Source: Streptomyces fungicidicus (GTDB lineage: Bacteria > Actinomycetota > Actinomycetes > Streptomycetales > Streptomycetaceae). From it: 64,000 bases of DNA. The DNA is taken from contig NZ_CP023407.1 of NCBI RefSeq assembly GCF_003665435.1, positions 4,947,501 to 5,011,500 on the forward strand, read 5' to 3'. Positions 8,280-17,037 of the stretch are shown here, piece by piece; within the stretch, counting starts at the first letter, position 1; each line of letters opens with the position of its first letter. The translations under genes were made by a program, and so were the position numbers. The notes below the pieces were generated by a model. The model searched no databases, had not been told where the DNA came from, and worked only from the letters and a program-made list of their open reading frames with translations.

Positions 8280-9620
8280 CTAGCCGCAGTACTGCCCCGC
8301 CTTCCCGATGGAGCGGTACATGCAGTCCGCGTTCTCCAGGAGTTGCAGGACGGCGTCCCGGTTGCGGGACGTCTCCCGCTCGATGACCTCGTCGGGCGGG
8401 TAGAAGCCGCCGCCGGAGCTGGAACCCGGGTACATCTCGAAGGTGTACCCGAAGATCTTGTGCGTGCCCCACAGGTAGTCGTCGATGGACCCGTCGGTGA
8501 TGTACAGGTCGCTGGACTGCTGGGGGGTGTAGCCGTTGCTGGCCGCCATCTTCTGGCCGACCGTCCGGAACGCGGCGTAGTCGTCGGCGGTCATGCCGGT
8601 CGTGGTGTCGGAGTAGGTGTAGCCGAACGGCCACAGCACCAGTTCGCTGTAGGTGTGGAAGTCGATGCCGGCCTTGATCTGCTGGACGCCGCCGACGACC
8701 CGGCTGCGCACGAAGTTCGCCACCACCTTCACCTCGGTCGCGGACTCCGCGGCGGAGCCCCGGTACGTCTCGGAGGACGTGGAGCCCGAGGAGCCGCCGC
8801 AGCAGCCCCAGCGGTAGCCCCAGTTGCGGTTCAGGTCGGTCCCGACGTACGAGGAACCGGAGTTGGGCTGGCGGTTCTTGCGCCAGGAGCGGTAGGAGCC
8901 GGAGGCGATGTCGTACTCGCCGCCGTCGGGGTTGAGGTCGGGGACGATCCAGATCTCGCGGCCGTTGACCATGCTGGTGATCCGGGAGTCGCTGCCGTAC
9001 CCCGCGCCGAGTTCGCGCAGCAGATACAGGGCCATCTCCACGGTGAGGTGCTCGCGGGCGTGCTGGTGGTGGGTGAACAGCACCTCCGGCTCGTTCTCGT
9101 CGCTCGCCACGTTGTCGCTGACCTTGATGGCGACGATGTCCCGGCCCTGGTAGGACTTGCCGATCACCCGCTTGCTCATGATGTTCGGATACGCCGCCAG
9201 CCGCTGGTCGATCTCCGCGTTCATCTCGGCGTAGTTGTGGTAGCGGGAGTCGGCCGAGGGGAAGTCGAAGAGGCGGAGGCCGTCGGCGGCGGAGGAGCGG
9301 TCGGGGGCGGCGCCCAGGGGCGTGACCTCGTAGCCCTGCTGCCGCAGTGCGCGGATCTGGTCGGCCCGTCCGGAGACCACCACGGTCTCCTCGTCCGCCT
9401 CGTCCACGGTGACGCCGGAACGCTGGATCGCCGTGCGGGTCACGGGAGTCGTGCGCTGGTGGATCTCGTACTGGCCGATGTCGCCGGCCGAGGGCGCGGC
9501 GCGGCCGGCGCTGTCCGCGCCGGCCTGTGTCGCCGTCAGCGACAGCGGCGCCGCGAGGGCGAGGGCGAGCAGGGTGGCGAGGGCGGCGGAGCGCCGTCTG
9601 CCGCGAATGCGGAGTCGCAT
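8280..9620 (-). CDS. Secreted M14-family zinc carboxypeptidase
   Basis: A 446-residue exported peptidase. An N-terminal signal peptide (about residues 1-35, arginine-rich then hydrophobic) is followed by a propeptide-like region (about 40-115) and the M14 domain. The zinc ligands HARE (His187, Glu190) lie in HHQHARE, the substrate-binding NPDG/NRNWGYRWG segments are clear, and the catalytic Glu is in YTFEMYPG near the C-terminus. It removes C-terminal amino acids from peptides outside the cell. The start at 9620 is chosen because AAGGAG lies just upstream; the longer frame to 9764 would place 48 non-signal residues before the signal peptide. Confidence 0.9.
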   Translation of the reverse strand: MRLRIRGRRRSAALATLLALALAAPLSLTATQAGADSAGRAAPSAGDIGQYEIHQRTTPVTRTAIQRSGVTVDEADEETVVVSGRADQIRALRQQGYEVTPLGAAPDRSSAADGLRLFDFPSADSRYHNYAEMNAEIDQRLAAYPNIMSKRVIGKSYQGRDIVAIKVSDNVASDENEPEVLFTHHQHAREHLTVEMALYLLRELGAGYGSDSRITSMVNGREIWIVPDLNPDGGEYDIASGSYRSWRKNRQPNSGSSYVGTDLNRNWGYRWGCCGGSSGSTSSETYRGSAAESATEVKVVANFVRSRVVGGVQQIKAGIDFHTYSELVLWPFGYTYSDTTTGMTADDYAAFRTVGQKMAASNGYTPQQSSDLYITDGSIDDYLWGTHKIFGYTFEMYPGSSSGGGFYPPDEVIERETSRNRDAVLQLLENADCMYRSIGKAGQYCG

Positions 9621-9806
9621 GAAGTCTCCTTGTGGGAGGTGGGGTTGGTTCATGGCGACGTGCGTGGTGCGGTGCCGACATGGTTGTGGTGGTGGCATGA
9701 ACGGGTCAAGGTGCGATTTTCGGTCGGTCGCCCGGCCAGGTACATCCCGTGAAGATCCCCGCACGCCCCCTTGTCCGACCGGCGGTCATGGGCTTTCTTG
9801 ACCCCC

Positions 9807-11129
9807 ATGGCGGACACCACGGGCAACATCCCAGACACCGGCGCACCACTCGCGGGCGATCCGGCGCCCCGTAAGTCCAGTTGGCGTCACATCGGTCCCG
9901 GCATCGTCGTCGCCGCGACCGGCGTCGGCGCCGGCGACCTCGTGGCCACTCTCATCGCCGGCAGCAACTTCGGCTACACCCTGCTGTGGGCGGCGGTCGT
10001 CGGCTGCCTGGTGAAGATCTCCCTCGCGGAGGCGTGCGGCCGATGGCATCTGTCCACCGGACGCACCCTCTTCGACGGCTGGGCGAGCCTCGGCCGCTGG
10101 ACGACGTGGTTCTTCGCGGTCTACGCCGTCATCTGGGGCTTCGTCTACGGCGCGGCGGCGATGTCGTCGAGCGCGCTGCCGCTCCAGGCGCTCTTCCCGG
10201 ACGTGATGGACCTCGAATGGTGGGGCATCGCGTGCGGCCTGGTGGGCCTGGTCTTCGTGTGGTTCAACAAGTACAGCGTCTTCGAGAAGGTCATGACGGT
10301 CCTGGTGGGCGTCATGTTCGTGGTGACCGTCTATCTGGCGGTCCGCGTCACGCCCAACCTCGGCGACGCCTTCGCCGGCCTCCTTCCGGTCCTCCCGGAC
10401 GAGGAGGACTCGGTGCTCAACACACTCGGCCTGATCGGCGGCGTCGGCGGCACCATCACGCTCGCCGCGTACGGCTACTGGGTCAACGCCAAGGGCTGGA
10501 CCAGCAGCGGCTGGATGAAGGTCATGCGCCTGGACAACCGGGTCGCCTACCTCACCACCGGCGTCTTCGTCGTCGCGATGCTCTTCGTCGGCGCCGAGCT
10601 GCTGCACTCGGCGAACGTCGCGATCGCCGGCGGCGACAAGGGCCTGATGCAGCTCGGCGACATCCTGGAGGAGGAGTACGGCACGGCCACCGGCAAGCTC
10701 TTCCTGATCGGCTTCTTCGCCACCTCCTTCACCTCGCTGATCGGCGTCTGGCACGGCGTGAGCCTGATGTTCGCCGACTTCCTGGCCCGGCAGCGCGGCG
10801 AGCGCGAGGCGCGCGGTGACGAGCTGGCCTCCGGCCGCCGCGAACGCTCCTGGGCGTTCCGCGCGTACCTGCTCTGGCTGACCTTCCCGCCCATGGTCCT
10901 GCTCTTCCAGGGCCAGCCCTTCCGGCTGATCATCATCTACGGCGTGCTGGGCGCCGCCTTCATGCCGTTCCTCGCCCTCACCCTGATGTGGCTCCTCAAC
11001 TCCTCGCGCACCCCGCGCGAATGGCGCAACGGCCCGCTCAGCAACACCATGCTGGCCCTCGCCGGCCTGCTGTTCCTCGTCCTGTGCGTGAAGCAGGTCT
11101 GGGACCAGCCCTGGGCGGACTTCTTCTAG
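9807..11129 (+). CDS. Nramp-like divalent metal transporter homologue
   Basis: About 440 residues with 10-11 predicted membrane segments and the overall Nramp/NRAMP-like layout. The first segment reads ATGVGAGDLVATLIAGS: the Asp is kept, but the family signature DPGN is missing. The metal-binding methionine region of the sixth segment is also not recognisable (TLAAYGYWVNAKGW). The substrate may therefore not be Mn2+/Fe2+. The start is uncertain: ATG at 9807 is preferred for similarity of the N-terminus, but ATG/GTG codons from 9771 are in frame and no strong ribosome site is visible. It is divergent from the carboxypeptidase and convergent with the chitinase. Confidence 0.75.
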   Translation: MADTTGNIPDTGAPLAGDPAPRKSSWRHIGPGIVVAATGVGAGDLVATLIAGSNFGYTLLWAAVVGCLVKISLAEACGRWHLSTGRTLFDGWASLGRWTTWFFAVYAVIWGFVYGAAAMSSSALPLQALFPDVMDLEWWGIACGLVGLVFVWFNKYSVFEKVMTVLVGVMFVVTVYLAVRVTPNLGDAFAGLLPVLPDEEDSVLNTLGLIGGVGGTITLAAYGYWVNAKGWTSSGWMKVMRLDNRVAYLTTGVFVVAMLFVGAELLHSANVAIAGGDKGLMQLGDILEEEYGTATGKLFLIGFFATSFTSLIGVWHGVSLMFADFLARQRGEREARGDELASGRRERSWAFRAYLLWLTFPPMVLLFQGQPFRLIIIYGVLGAAFMPFLALTLMWLLNSSRTPREWRNGPLSNTMLALAGLLFLVLCVKQVWDQPWADFF

Positions 11130-11136
11130 CCCCCAC

Positions 11137-11178
11137 GACGCCGCCCCCGCTCACGGCCGGGTGAGCGGGGGCGGCGTC
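11137..11178. terminator. Bidirectional terminator hairpin
   Basis: A perfect 18-bp stem (GACGCCGCCCCCGCTCAC pairing with its complement across the loop GGCCGG) lies between the convergent transporter and chitinase genes. There is no long U tract, as is common in Streptomyces. Confidence 0.85.
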
Positions 11179-11196
11179 ATGCTGTGAGGGGGGCGG

Positions 11197-12906
11197 TTAC
11201 GGCAGGGCGTGGACGTGCGGGCCCACCGCACCGGACCAGGCGTTCCCGGCCGTGGCGTCCCAGTTGGTGGACCAGGTCATCGCGCCCCGGAGGGACGGGT
11301 AGGTCCTCGACGGCTTGAACGTGCCGCAGTTGGTGCCCTTGGTCAGGCAGTCCAGGGCGTTGTTCACCACCGCCGGGGAGACGTAGCCGCTGCCCGCGCC
11401 CCGGGTCGAGGCCGGCAGGCCCAGGCCCACCTGGGACGGGTCGAGGCCGCCCTCCAGCTGGATGCAGGCGAGCGCGGTCAGGAAGTCCACCGTGCCCTGG
11501 CTGTAGACCTTGCCGTCGCAGCCCAGCATGGAACCGCTGTTGTAGTACTGCATGTTGACGACCGTGAGGATGTCCTTCACGTTCAGCGCGGTACGGAAGT
11601 ACGAGCCGGACGTCGACTGCATGTCGATGGTCTGCGGGGCCATCGTCAGGATCATCGACGGGCCCGCCTTCGCGGACAGCGACCGCAGCGCCTGGGTCAT
11701 GTAGGTCGGGTTGAGGCCGTTCTCCAGGTCGATGTCGACGCCGTCGAAGCCGTACTCCCGCATCACCGCGTACACCGAGTCGGCGAAGTTCGCAGCGGAG
11801 GCGGAGTCGTTCACCGAGACGGTGCCCTTCTCGCCGCCCACCGAGATGATGACCTTCTTGCCGGCCGCCTGCTTGGCCCGGACGTCCGCCTTGAACTGGT
11901 CGACGGTGTAGCCTTTCAGGCCCGCCGAGTCGAGGTTGAAGGTGACCGCGCCCGGGGTCGTGGTGGCGTCGGCGAAGGCGACCGCGATGATGTCGTAGGC
12001 GGCGGGGACGTCCGAGATCCTCTGGACCGCCGCGCCGTTGTTGAAGTTCTGCCAGTACCCGGTCACCGCGTGCTTGGGCAGATCGCCGCCCCCGCTCCCG
12101 CCGCTCTCCTTGGTCCTGGCCGTGACCGCCGCCGACTTCGGCGACTCGCCGGCCGTGTTGGTGGCGGCGACCTGGAAGGAGTACGACGTGGAGGCCGCGA
12201 GCCCGGTCACCGTCGCCGAGGTGCCCGACACCGCCGTCACCTTCGTGCCGTCCCGGTAGAGGGTGTATCCGGTCGCCCCGGACACCGCGTTCCACGCCAG
12301 GGACACCGAGGACGCGGTGGTGCCGGAGACGGAGAGGCCGCCCGGGGTGCCCGGAACCGTCGGCGCCGGGTCACCGCCGCCGCCCCCGTCGGGACCGAAC
12401 ACGGACAGGTCGTCCACGTAGTAGGGGGCCTGGCCGTACCAGCCGTGGGTGTAGACCGTCACCGAGGTGGTGGAGGAGCCGGTGGTGAAGTTCGTCGACA
12501 GCTGCTTCCAGCTGCCTGAGTCCGGGGTCCAGGTGGAGACGTCCGTGGTGCCGGTGCCGGTCACGCCCAGGTAGGCGTAGCCGCCCTGCACCCAGCCGCT
12601 CAGCTTGTAGGCGGAGCCGGGCTTCACCGCGACGGTCTGGGAGCAGCGGGCGTTGTCCTGCCCGGCGGGGGTGGCCTTGAGGGCGGAGGCGCCGCCGTGC
12701 ACCGGGGAGGAGACGGTCGCGCCGCTGCCGGCCGTACAGGTCCAGTTGTTCAGGCCCGCCTCGAAACCGGCGTTCCTGGCGTTGTTCACGTCCGCCGCCG
12801 ACGCCTGGCCCGCGCCGGCGAGGGGAAGGGCGAGGGCGAGGGCGGAGACGAGGGCTCCGGCCCAGACGCGTCTGCTGCGGCCGGGCTTTTCCGGTGCGCG
12901 GTTCAC
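11197..12906 (-). CDS. Secreted chitinase: CBM-like domain, FnIII, GH18
   Basis: A 569-residue exported endochitinase. The signal peptide (1-37) is followed by a beta-sandwich carbohydrate-binding-like domain (about 38-170), a Gly-rich linker, one fibronectin type III domain (about 182-266) and the GH18 barrel (about 275-569). The catalytic motif DGVDIDLE is at 388-395 with the acid Glu395. It hydrolyses chitin. GTG at 12906 is chosen because it is preceded by GGAGG and starts a proper signal peptide; the longer frame would add 34 proline-rich residues. The promoter carries the paired chitinase repeats, so induction by chitin and repression by glucose are expected. Confidence 0.93.
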   Translation of the reverse strand: MNRAPEKPGRSRRVWAGALVSALALALPLAGAGQASAADVNNARNAGFEAGLNNWTCTAGSGATVSSPVHGGASALKATPAGQDNARCSQTVAVKPGSAYKLSGWVQGGYAYLGVTGTGTTDVSTWTPDSGSWKQLSTNFTTGSSTTSVTVYTHGWYGQAPYYVDDLSVFGPDGGGGGDPAPTVPGTPGGLSVSGTTASSVSLAWNAVSGATGYTLYRDGTKVTAVSGTSATVTGLAASTSYSFQVAATNTAGESPKSAAVTARTKESGGSGGGDLPKHAVTGYWQNFNNGAAVQRISDVPAAYDIIAVAFADATTTPGAVTFNLDSAGLKGYTVDQFKADVRAKQAAGKKVIISVGGEKGTVSVNDSASAANFADSVYAVMREYGFDGVDIDLENGLNPTYMTQALRSLSAKAGPSMILTMAPQTIDMQSTSGSYFRTALNVKDILTVVNMQYYNSGSMLGCDGKVYSQGTVDFLTALACIQLEGGLDPSQVGLGLPASTRGAGSGYVSPAVVNNALDCLTKGTNCGTFKPSRTYPSLRGAMTWSTNWDATAGNAWSGAVGPHVHALP

Positions 12907-12983
12907 TGGGGCCTCCGGTGGGGGAGAAGGGTGGGGGAGAGGGGGAGGAGGGAGCGACGGTGGCCACCGTTCGCAGCACAAGG

Positions 12984-13021
12984 TGGTCCAGACCAATACG
13001 GTTGTCAATAGGTCCAGACCA
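12984..13021 (-). promoter_or_regulatory. Paired chitinase direct-repeat operators with -35 box
   Basis: On the minus strand TGGTCTGGACCT (13021-13010) and TGGTCTGGACCA (12995-12984) form a direct repeat 26 bp apart, each nearly palindromic. A -35-like TTGACA (13008-13003) lies between them. This matches the 12-bp direct repeats known to control Streptomyces chitinase genes (consensus TGGTCTAGACCT). A good -10 box is not obvious. The rest of the 390-bp gap (13022-13296) leads to the Tad locus and holds a possible -10 (TACAGT near 13203) for that transcript. Confidence 0.85.
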
Positions 13022-13296
13022 AAATCGACCAGTGAACCGGCCCGAGGCGCCGGCCGGCGTCAAGGCGGCGCACGATATGTACGCCCGCGGGGCCCGAAGG
13101 GGGCCGGCGAGATGCTCAACGTGCCCCGTTTTGGAGCATCTTGTGCCTCAGTCGTTGCTGTTCGGCTACTCAATCGCTGTTCTCCGCCCAACGGCCCGCG
13201 GATACAGTGCTGACGTAGTCACGCAGTGAAGTCACCAGGGTGCACCGGAGTGACGTCCGGTGGGCCGAGGGGCCTGGGGAGAACGGGGAGCCGCGC

Positions 13297-14148
13297 GTGC
13301 CAACTGCCATCGCCGTGACCGGCGCCGACATGGCGCTGCCGGCTCAGGACGAACGAACCCTGCCCGCCGCCGTGCTGCGGGACGTCGACACCCGCCCGCT
13401 CGAACAGGTCCTGGCCGAGCTGCAGACGCTCATCGAGCAGCACGGGCACGTCATCGTGATCTGCTCGCAGGCCGCCCCCACCGCCGTGCTTCGCCGTCTG
13501 CACACCCTGCGCTCGCTGCTGGAGAGCGACCGGATAGCCCTCTTCCGCCCCGATCTGCCGCCCCTCGGACTCGCCGTCCTGGCCCGCCAGTTGCGCCAGC
13601 TCGCCTCCTGCGACCTCAGCCCCGGCGTGCTCGCCTCGGCCGGCCGGCTGCTGATCCACTACATCCACGCCGGGGCGCTGCTGGGTTCCGTCGCCCGCCT
13701 CGACCGGGTCCCCGTCGACCTGAAGCAGCACGCCAAGTCCTGGATGCCCGGCAGCCAGTTCGCGGTACTCGCCCACCCGCAGCCCCAGCTCGTCCGGCTC
13801 GGCCCCGAAGCCACGCTTTCCGGCCCCGAGTTCGGCACCTGGATGCTCGTCGCCAAGGGCCAGCTCCAGTCCGACTGGGTCACCGGCACGCTCGCCCCGT
13901 CCTGGAACGTGCAGGGCCTGCGCGAGGCACCGCTGCCCGCCGAGTCCCCGGGCTGGTGGGGAACCGGCAAGGTCGTCGAGTTCTGCACCTACCTGCCCGA
14001 CCTGTCCGTGCTGTACCAGCTGGTCACCTCCGTACGGCGCGGCACCTGCCACTGGTGCGGCATCGACGTCATCGGCGACCGGTGCGTGTTCTGCTCCGCC
14101 GTACCCCCCGCACCCGAGGGCGCCCCGGCCCTCACCCGGCGCACCTGA
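13297..14148 (+). CDS. Unknown protein with C-terminal zinc ribbon, first gene of the Tad locus
   Basis: A 283-residue soluble protein that I do not recognise. It has a helical N-terminal part (LEQVLAELQTLIEQHG, LESDRIALFRPDLPPLGLAVL) and a middle beta-rich region. The C-terminus has CHWC-N7-CVFC, a likely zinc ribbon. GTG at 13297 follows GGGGAG by 8 bp; the frame opens at 13240 but has no ribosome site there. It lies 83 bp upstream of cpaB on the same strand, so it may belong to the pilus operon, as a regulator or assembly factor (inference from position only). Confidence 0.75.
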   Translation: MPTAIAVTGADMALPAQDERTLPAAVLRDVDTRPLEQVLAELQTLIEQHGHVIVICSQAAPTAVLRRLHTLRSLLESDRIALFRPDLPPLGLAVLARQLRQLASCDLSPGVLASAGRLLIHYIHAGALLGSVARLDRVPVDLKQHAKSWMPGSQFAVLAHPQPQLVRLGPEATLSGPEFGTWMLVAKGQLQSDWVTGTLAPSWNVQGLREAPLPAESPGWWGTGKVVEFCTYLPDLSVLYQLVTSVRRGTCHWCGIDVIGDRCVFCSAVPPAPEGAPALTRRT

Positions 14149-14231
14149 GCCCCTCCGTCCACCGGCCGCACGACCCGCCCCACACCGCCCGATTCCGCTC
14201 GACCGATATCCCCGATGAGGTTGCACGGTTC

Positions 14232-14939
14232 ATGAACTCCCGTCAGCGCCGCGGCGTGATACTCCTGCTTCTGTCGGTCCTGTGCGCCCTCGGCGCGTTC
14301 GCCGGCGTGCTCTCCGTCATCAGCGACGTGGAGTCCAAGGTCGGCCCCGAGGTCACCGCGTACCGGCTGAAGACGGACGTGGCGCCCTACACCCCGCTCA
14401 GCACGGGCCAGTTCGAGAAGATCAAGATGCCCGAACGGTGGCTGTCGAAGAACGCCGTCACCGACCTGGCCGGGATCCGGGACAAGATCGCCGTGACCGG
14501 ACTGCGCGAGGGCTCCCTGCTGCAGAGCGACATGATCGTGGACCGGCCCGCCCTGCGGCCGGGACAGCAGGAGGTCGCCATCATGATCGACGCGGCGACC
14601 GGCGTCGCCGGCAAGATCACCCCGGGCTCCACGGTCAACGTCTACGCCACCTTCGAGGGCGAACGCGAGGGCGACCCCGACCAGTCCCGGGTCATCGTGA
14701 CCAACGCCAGGGTCCTCGACGTGGGCCGGCTCACCGCGCTCCGGCCCGACGAGAACGACCGCGGCCGGGAACCCACCGACGCCGTCCCGATCACCTTCGC
14801 GCTGTCCGCCATCGACGCCCAGCGCATCACCTACGCCGAGTCGTTCGCCCAGCGGGTCCGCCTCGCGCTGGTGGCACCCGGAACCGACACCACCGTCCCG
14901 GACTCGCAGCGGACGTACGAACTCGCGAAGGACAAGTGA
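14232..14939 (+). CDS. cpaB: Flp pilus assembly protein CpaB/RcpC (SAF domain)
   Basis: A 235-residue protein with an N-terminal membrane anchor (about residues 8-28) and an SAF/CpaB domain (about 45-200), recognised by TDVAPYTPLSTGQFEKIKMP, the GLREGSLLQSDMI segment and PGSTVNVYATF. CpaB-type proteins form part of the Tad pilus envelope complex. In Gram-positive bacteria without an outer-membrane secretin the job is less clear. It lies 6 bp upstream of cpaE. The ribosome site is weak (GAGG about 12 bp upstream). Confidence 0.88.
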   Translation: MNSRQRRGVILLLLSVLCALGAFAGVLSVISDVESKVGPEVTAYRLKTDVAPYTPLSTGQFEKIKMPERWLSKNAVTDLAGIRDKIAVTGLREGSLLQSDMIVDRPALRPGQQEVAIMIDAATGVAGKITPGSTVNVYATFEGEREGDPDQSRVIVTNARVLDVGRLTALRPDENDRGREPTDAVPITFALSAIDAQRITYAESFAQRVRLALVAPGTDTTVPDSQRTYELAKDK

Positions 14940-14945
14940 GACCGC

Positions 14946-16205
14946 ATGCCCACGAGGATCCTGCCGGCAGTCGGGGACGCGGACGCGGTCCGGTCCGTCA
15001 CCACCCTGCTCAGCCAGCTCCCGGACGCCGAGCCGGTGGCCCCGGTGGCCGACTCCACCCAGCTCGTCGACACGCTCGCGCGCCTGGCCGCCGAGTCCGT
15101 CGACGAGCTGCCCGAGGTCGTGGTCGTGCACGAACGCATCGGCCCCGTCCCCGCGCTGGAGCTGATCCGGGAAGTCGCCCTGCGCTTCCCCTCCGTCGGC
15201 GTCATCCTCGTCACCTCGGACGCGAGCCCCGGCCTCTTCCAGGCCGCCATGGACTACGGCGCCCGCGGCCTGGTCGCGCTCCCGCTCAGCTACGAGGAAC
15301 TCGCCAGCCGCGTCCAGGCCGTCGCCCAGTGGTCCGTCGGCGTACGACGCCACCTCGGCTCCGGCGGCGACGTGTTCACCGGCGCCGGCGGCACCGTCGT
15401 CACCGTCAGCGGCGCCAAGGGCGGCGTCGGCGCGACCCTGACCGCCATCCAGCTGGCCCTCGCCGCACAGGCCTCCGGCCGCGCCACCGCCCTCGTCGAC
15501 ATGGACCTCCAGACCGGCGACATCGCCTCCTACCTGGACGTCCAGTTCCGCCGCTCGGTCGTCGACCTCGCCGCCATCACCGACATCTCCCCGCGCGTCC
15601 TCGCCGACGCCGTCTTCCGCCACGACACCGGCCTCGCCCTGCTGCTCGCCCCCGGGGAGGGCGAACGCGGCGAGGACGTCACCGACCGGGCCGCCCGCCA
15701 GATCGTCAGCGCCCTGCGCTCCCGCTACGAGGTCGTCGTCATCGACTGCGGCGCCCAGCTCGGCGGGGCCGGCGCGGCCGCCGTGGAGATGGCCGACACG
15801 GCCCTGCTGGTCACCACCCCCGACGTCGTCGCCGTACGCGGCGCCAAGCGGGCGGTGCGGATGTGGGACCGGCTGCAGATCCGCAAGGCCGAGGAGACCA
15901 CCGTCGTCGTCAACCGGCACACCCGGTCCACGGAGATCCAGCCCCCGCTCATCCGGAAGATCACCGGCACCGTCGTCGCGGCCACCGCGATCCCCGCCCA
16001 CTTCAAGGAACTGCAGGCCGTCGTGGACGCCGGACGCGTCCACGAACTCGAGAACAAGAGCACCGTGAAGCAGGCCCTGTGGGGCCTGGCCGGCGAACTC
16101 GGCCTGGTCAAGGCGGCCCAGGGCGACCGGAAGGCGGGCCGGCTGCGCGGCGACCGGGGGTCGGTGAGCTTCCGGCGGCGCAGGGACGGAGGGGGAGGAA
16201 CATGA
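14946..16205 (+). CDS. cpaE: Tad pilus assembly ATPase CpaE (receiver-like plus MinD/ParA domain)
   Basis: 419 residues. The N-terminal 130 residues resemble a degenerate receiver domain (VVVVHERIGPVPALELI, VGVILVTSDASPGLF). A MinD/ParA-type P loop follows, SGAKGGVGATLTA; the usual KT lysine is replaced as is normal in CpaE. DMDLQTGD and VVVIDCGAQ supply the later nucleotide-binding motifs. CpaE localises the Tad machine in other bacteria. The C-terminal 30 residues are basic and Gly/Arg-rich. It overlaps the first tadE gene by 4 bp. Confidence 0.92.
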   Translation: MPTRILPAVGDADAVRSVTTLLSQLPDAEPVAPVADSTQLVDTLARLAAESVDELPEVVVVHERIGPVPALELIREVALRFPSVGVILVTSDASPGLFQAAMDYGARGLVALPLSYEELASRVQAVAQWSVGVRRHLGSGGDVFTGAGGTVVTVSGAKGGVGATLTAIQLALAAQASGRATALVDMDLQTGDIASYLDVQFRRSVVDLAAITDISPRVLADAVFRHDTGLALLLAPGEGERGEDVTDRAARQIVSALRSRYEVVVIDCGAQLGGAGAAAVEMADTALLVTTPDVVAVRGAKRAVRMWDRLQIRKAEETTVVVNRHTRSTEIQPPLIRKITGTVVAATAIPAHFKELQAVVDAGRVHELENKSTVKQALWGLAGELGLVKAAQGDRKAGRLRGDRGSVSFRRRRDGGGGT

Positions 16206-16594
16206 GGCCGGCAGTGCCCGCGCGGGCCCGTGACCGGGGCCAGGTGACCATCGAGTTCCTCGGCATGACCCCGACGATCCTGGTGACGCTGGTGGTGCTG
16301 TGGCAGCTCGTCCTGGTGGGGTACACGTTCGTCCTCGCGGGGAATGCTGCCGACGAGGCCGTACGGGCGGGCACGGCGGTGGCACCCGGCGCACGCCCCG
16401 GCGCCTGCCGGACGGCGGGACTGGACAAGCTGTCGCAGGCGTGGGCGGGGGGAGCGACCGTGAACTGCACCACCTCGGGCGGCCTCGTCACCGCCGACGT
16501 CAAGCTGCGCGTCCCCCTCCTCTTCCCCGGCACCCTCTCCTTCCCCTTCCAGGTGAAGGGGCACGCGGGCGCGGTCGAGGAGGAGACGGACTGA
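16202..16594 (+). CDS. tadE: TadE-like pseudopilin 1
   Basis: 130 residues with a class III (type IV prepilin-like) signal: a basic N-terminus, then RGQVTIEFLG and a hydrophobic helix (about 16-42). Cleavage would fall after the Gly before Gln, with Glu at +5 as expected. The rest is a small extracellular domain with two cysteines. TadE pseudopilins are minor components needed to assemble Flp pili. The ATG overlaps the cpaE stop and the next tadE-like gene follows after 1 bp. Confidence 0.88.
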   Translation: MRPAVPARARDRGQVTIEFLGMTPTILVTLVVLWQLVLVGYTFVLAGNAADEAVRAGTAVAPGARPGACRTAGLDKLSQAWAGGATVNCTTSGGLVTADVKLRVPLLFPGTLSFPFQVKGHAGAVEEETD

Positions 16595-16595
16595 C

Positions 16596-16961
16596 ATGCC
16601 GTACACGCCGGACGCACGCCGCCGCAGCGACCGCGGCCAGGTCGCCCTCGAATACCTCGGCTTCCTCCCGGTGCTGCTGATCGTCGCCATGGCCGCCATC
16701 CAGCTCGGCCTCATCGCCTACACCGCCCAGCAGGCCGGCACCGCCGCCCGCGCGGCGGCGCGCGCCGCGTCGCTGGGCGAGGCGTACGGCTACACCTGCA
16801 GGGCCGCCATCAGCGACTGGCTCGCCGACGGCACCTCCTGCGAGGGCTACCCGGGAGGCGAGGAGGTCACCGTCACCGCCACCGTCGACATCCCGTCGAT
16901 CGTGCCGGGCTGGAACTTCGACCCGGTCCGCAAGAGCGCCACGATGCCACGCGACCACTGA
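16596..16961 (+). CDS. TadE-like pseudopilin 2
   Basis: 121 residues, clearly paralogous in design to the gene before it: a basic leader, the class III signal RGQVALEYLG, a hydrophobic helix (about 22-45), then an Ala-rich stretch and a short domain with two cysteines (CRAAI, SCEGYP). It is probably a second minor pseudopilin of the Tad pilus. Confidence 0.86.
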   Translation: MPYTPDARRRSDRGQVALEYLGFLPVLLIVAMAAIQLGLIAYTAQQAGTAARAAARAASLGEAYGYTCRAAISDWLADGTSCEGYPGGEEVTVTATVDIPSIVPGWNFDPVRKSATMPRDH

Positions 16962-17037
16962 CCGGGGACCGGAACCGGCAAGCAGCGACCAGGAACAGCA
17001 CAGGGACCAGGAACCAGGAACGAGGAGCAAGCGACTC

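Noticed and set aside
12907..13008. Longer chitinase start at 13008
   Set aside because: It would add 34 Pro/Trp-rich residues ahead of a good signal peptide and overlap the promoter repeats. GTG at 12906 has GGAGG in place.
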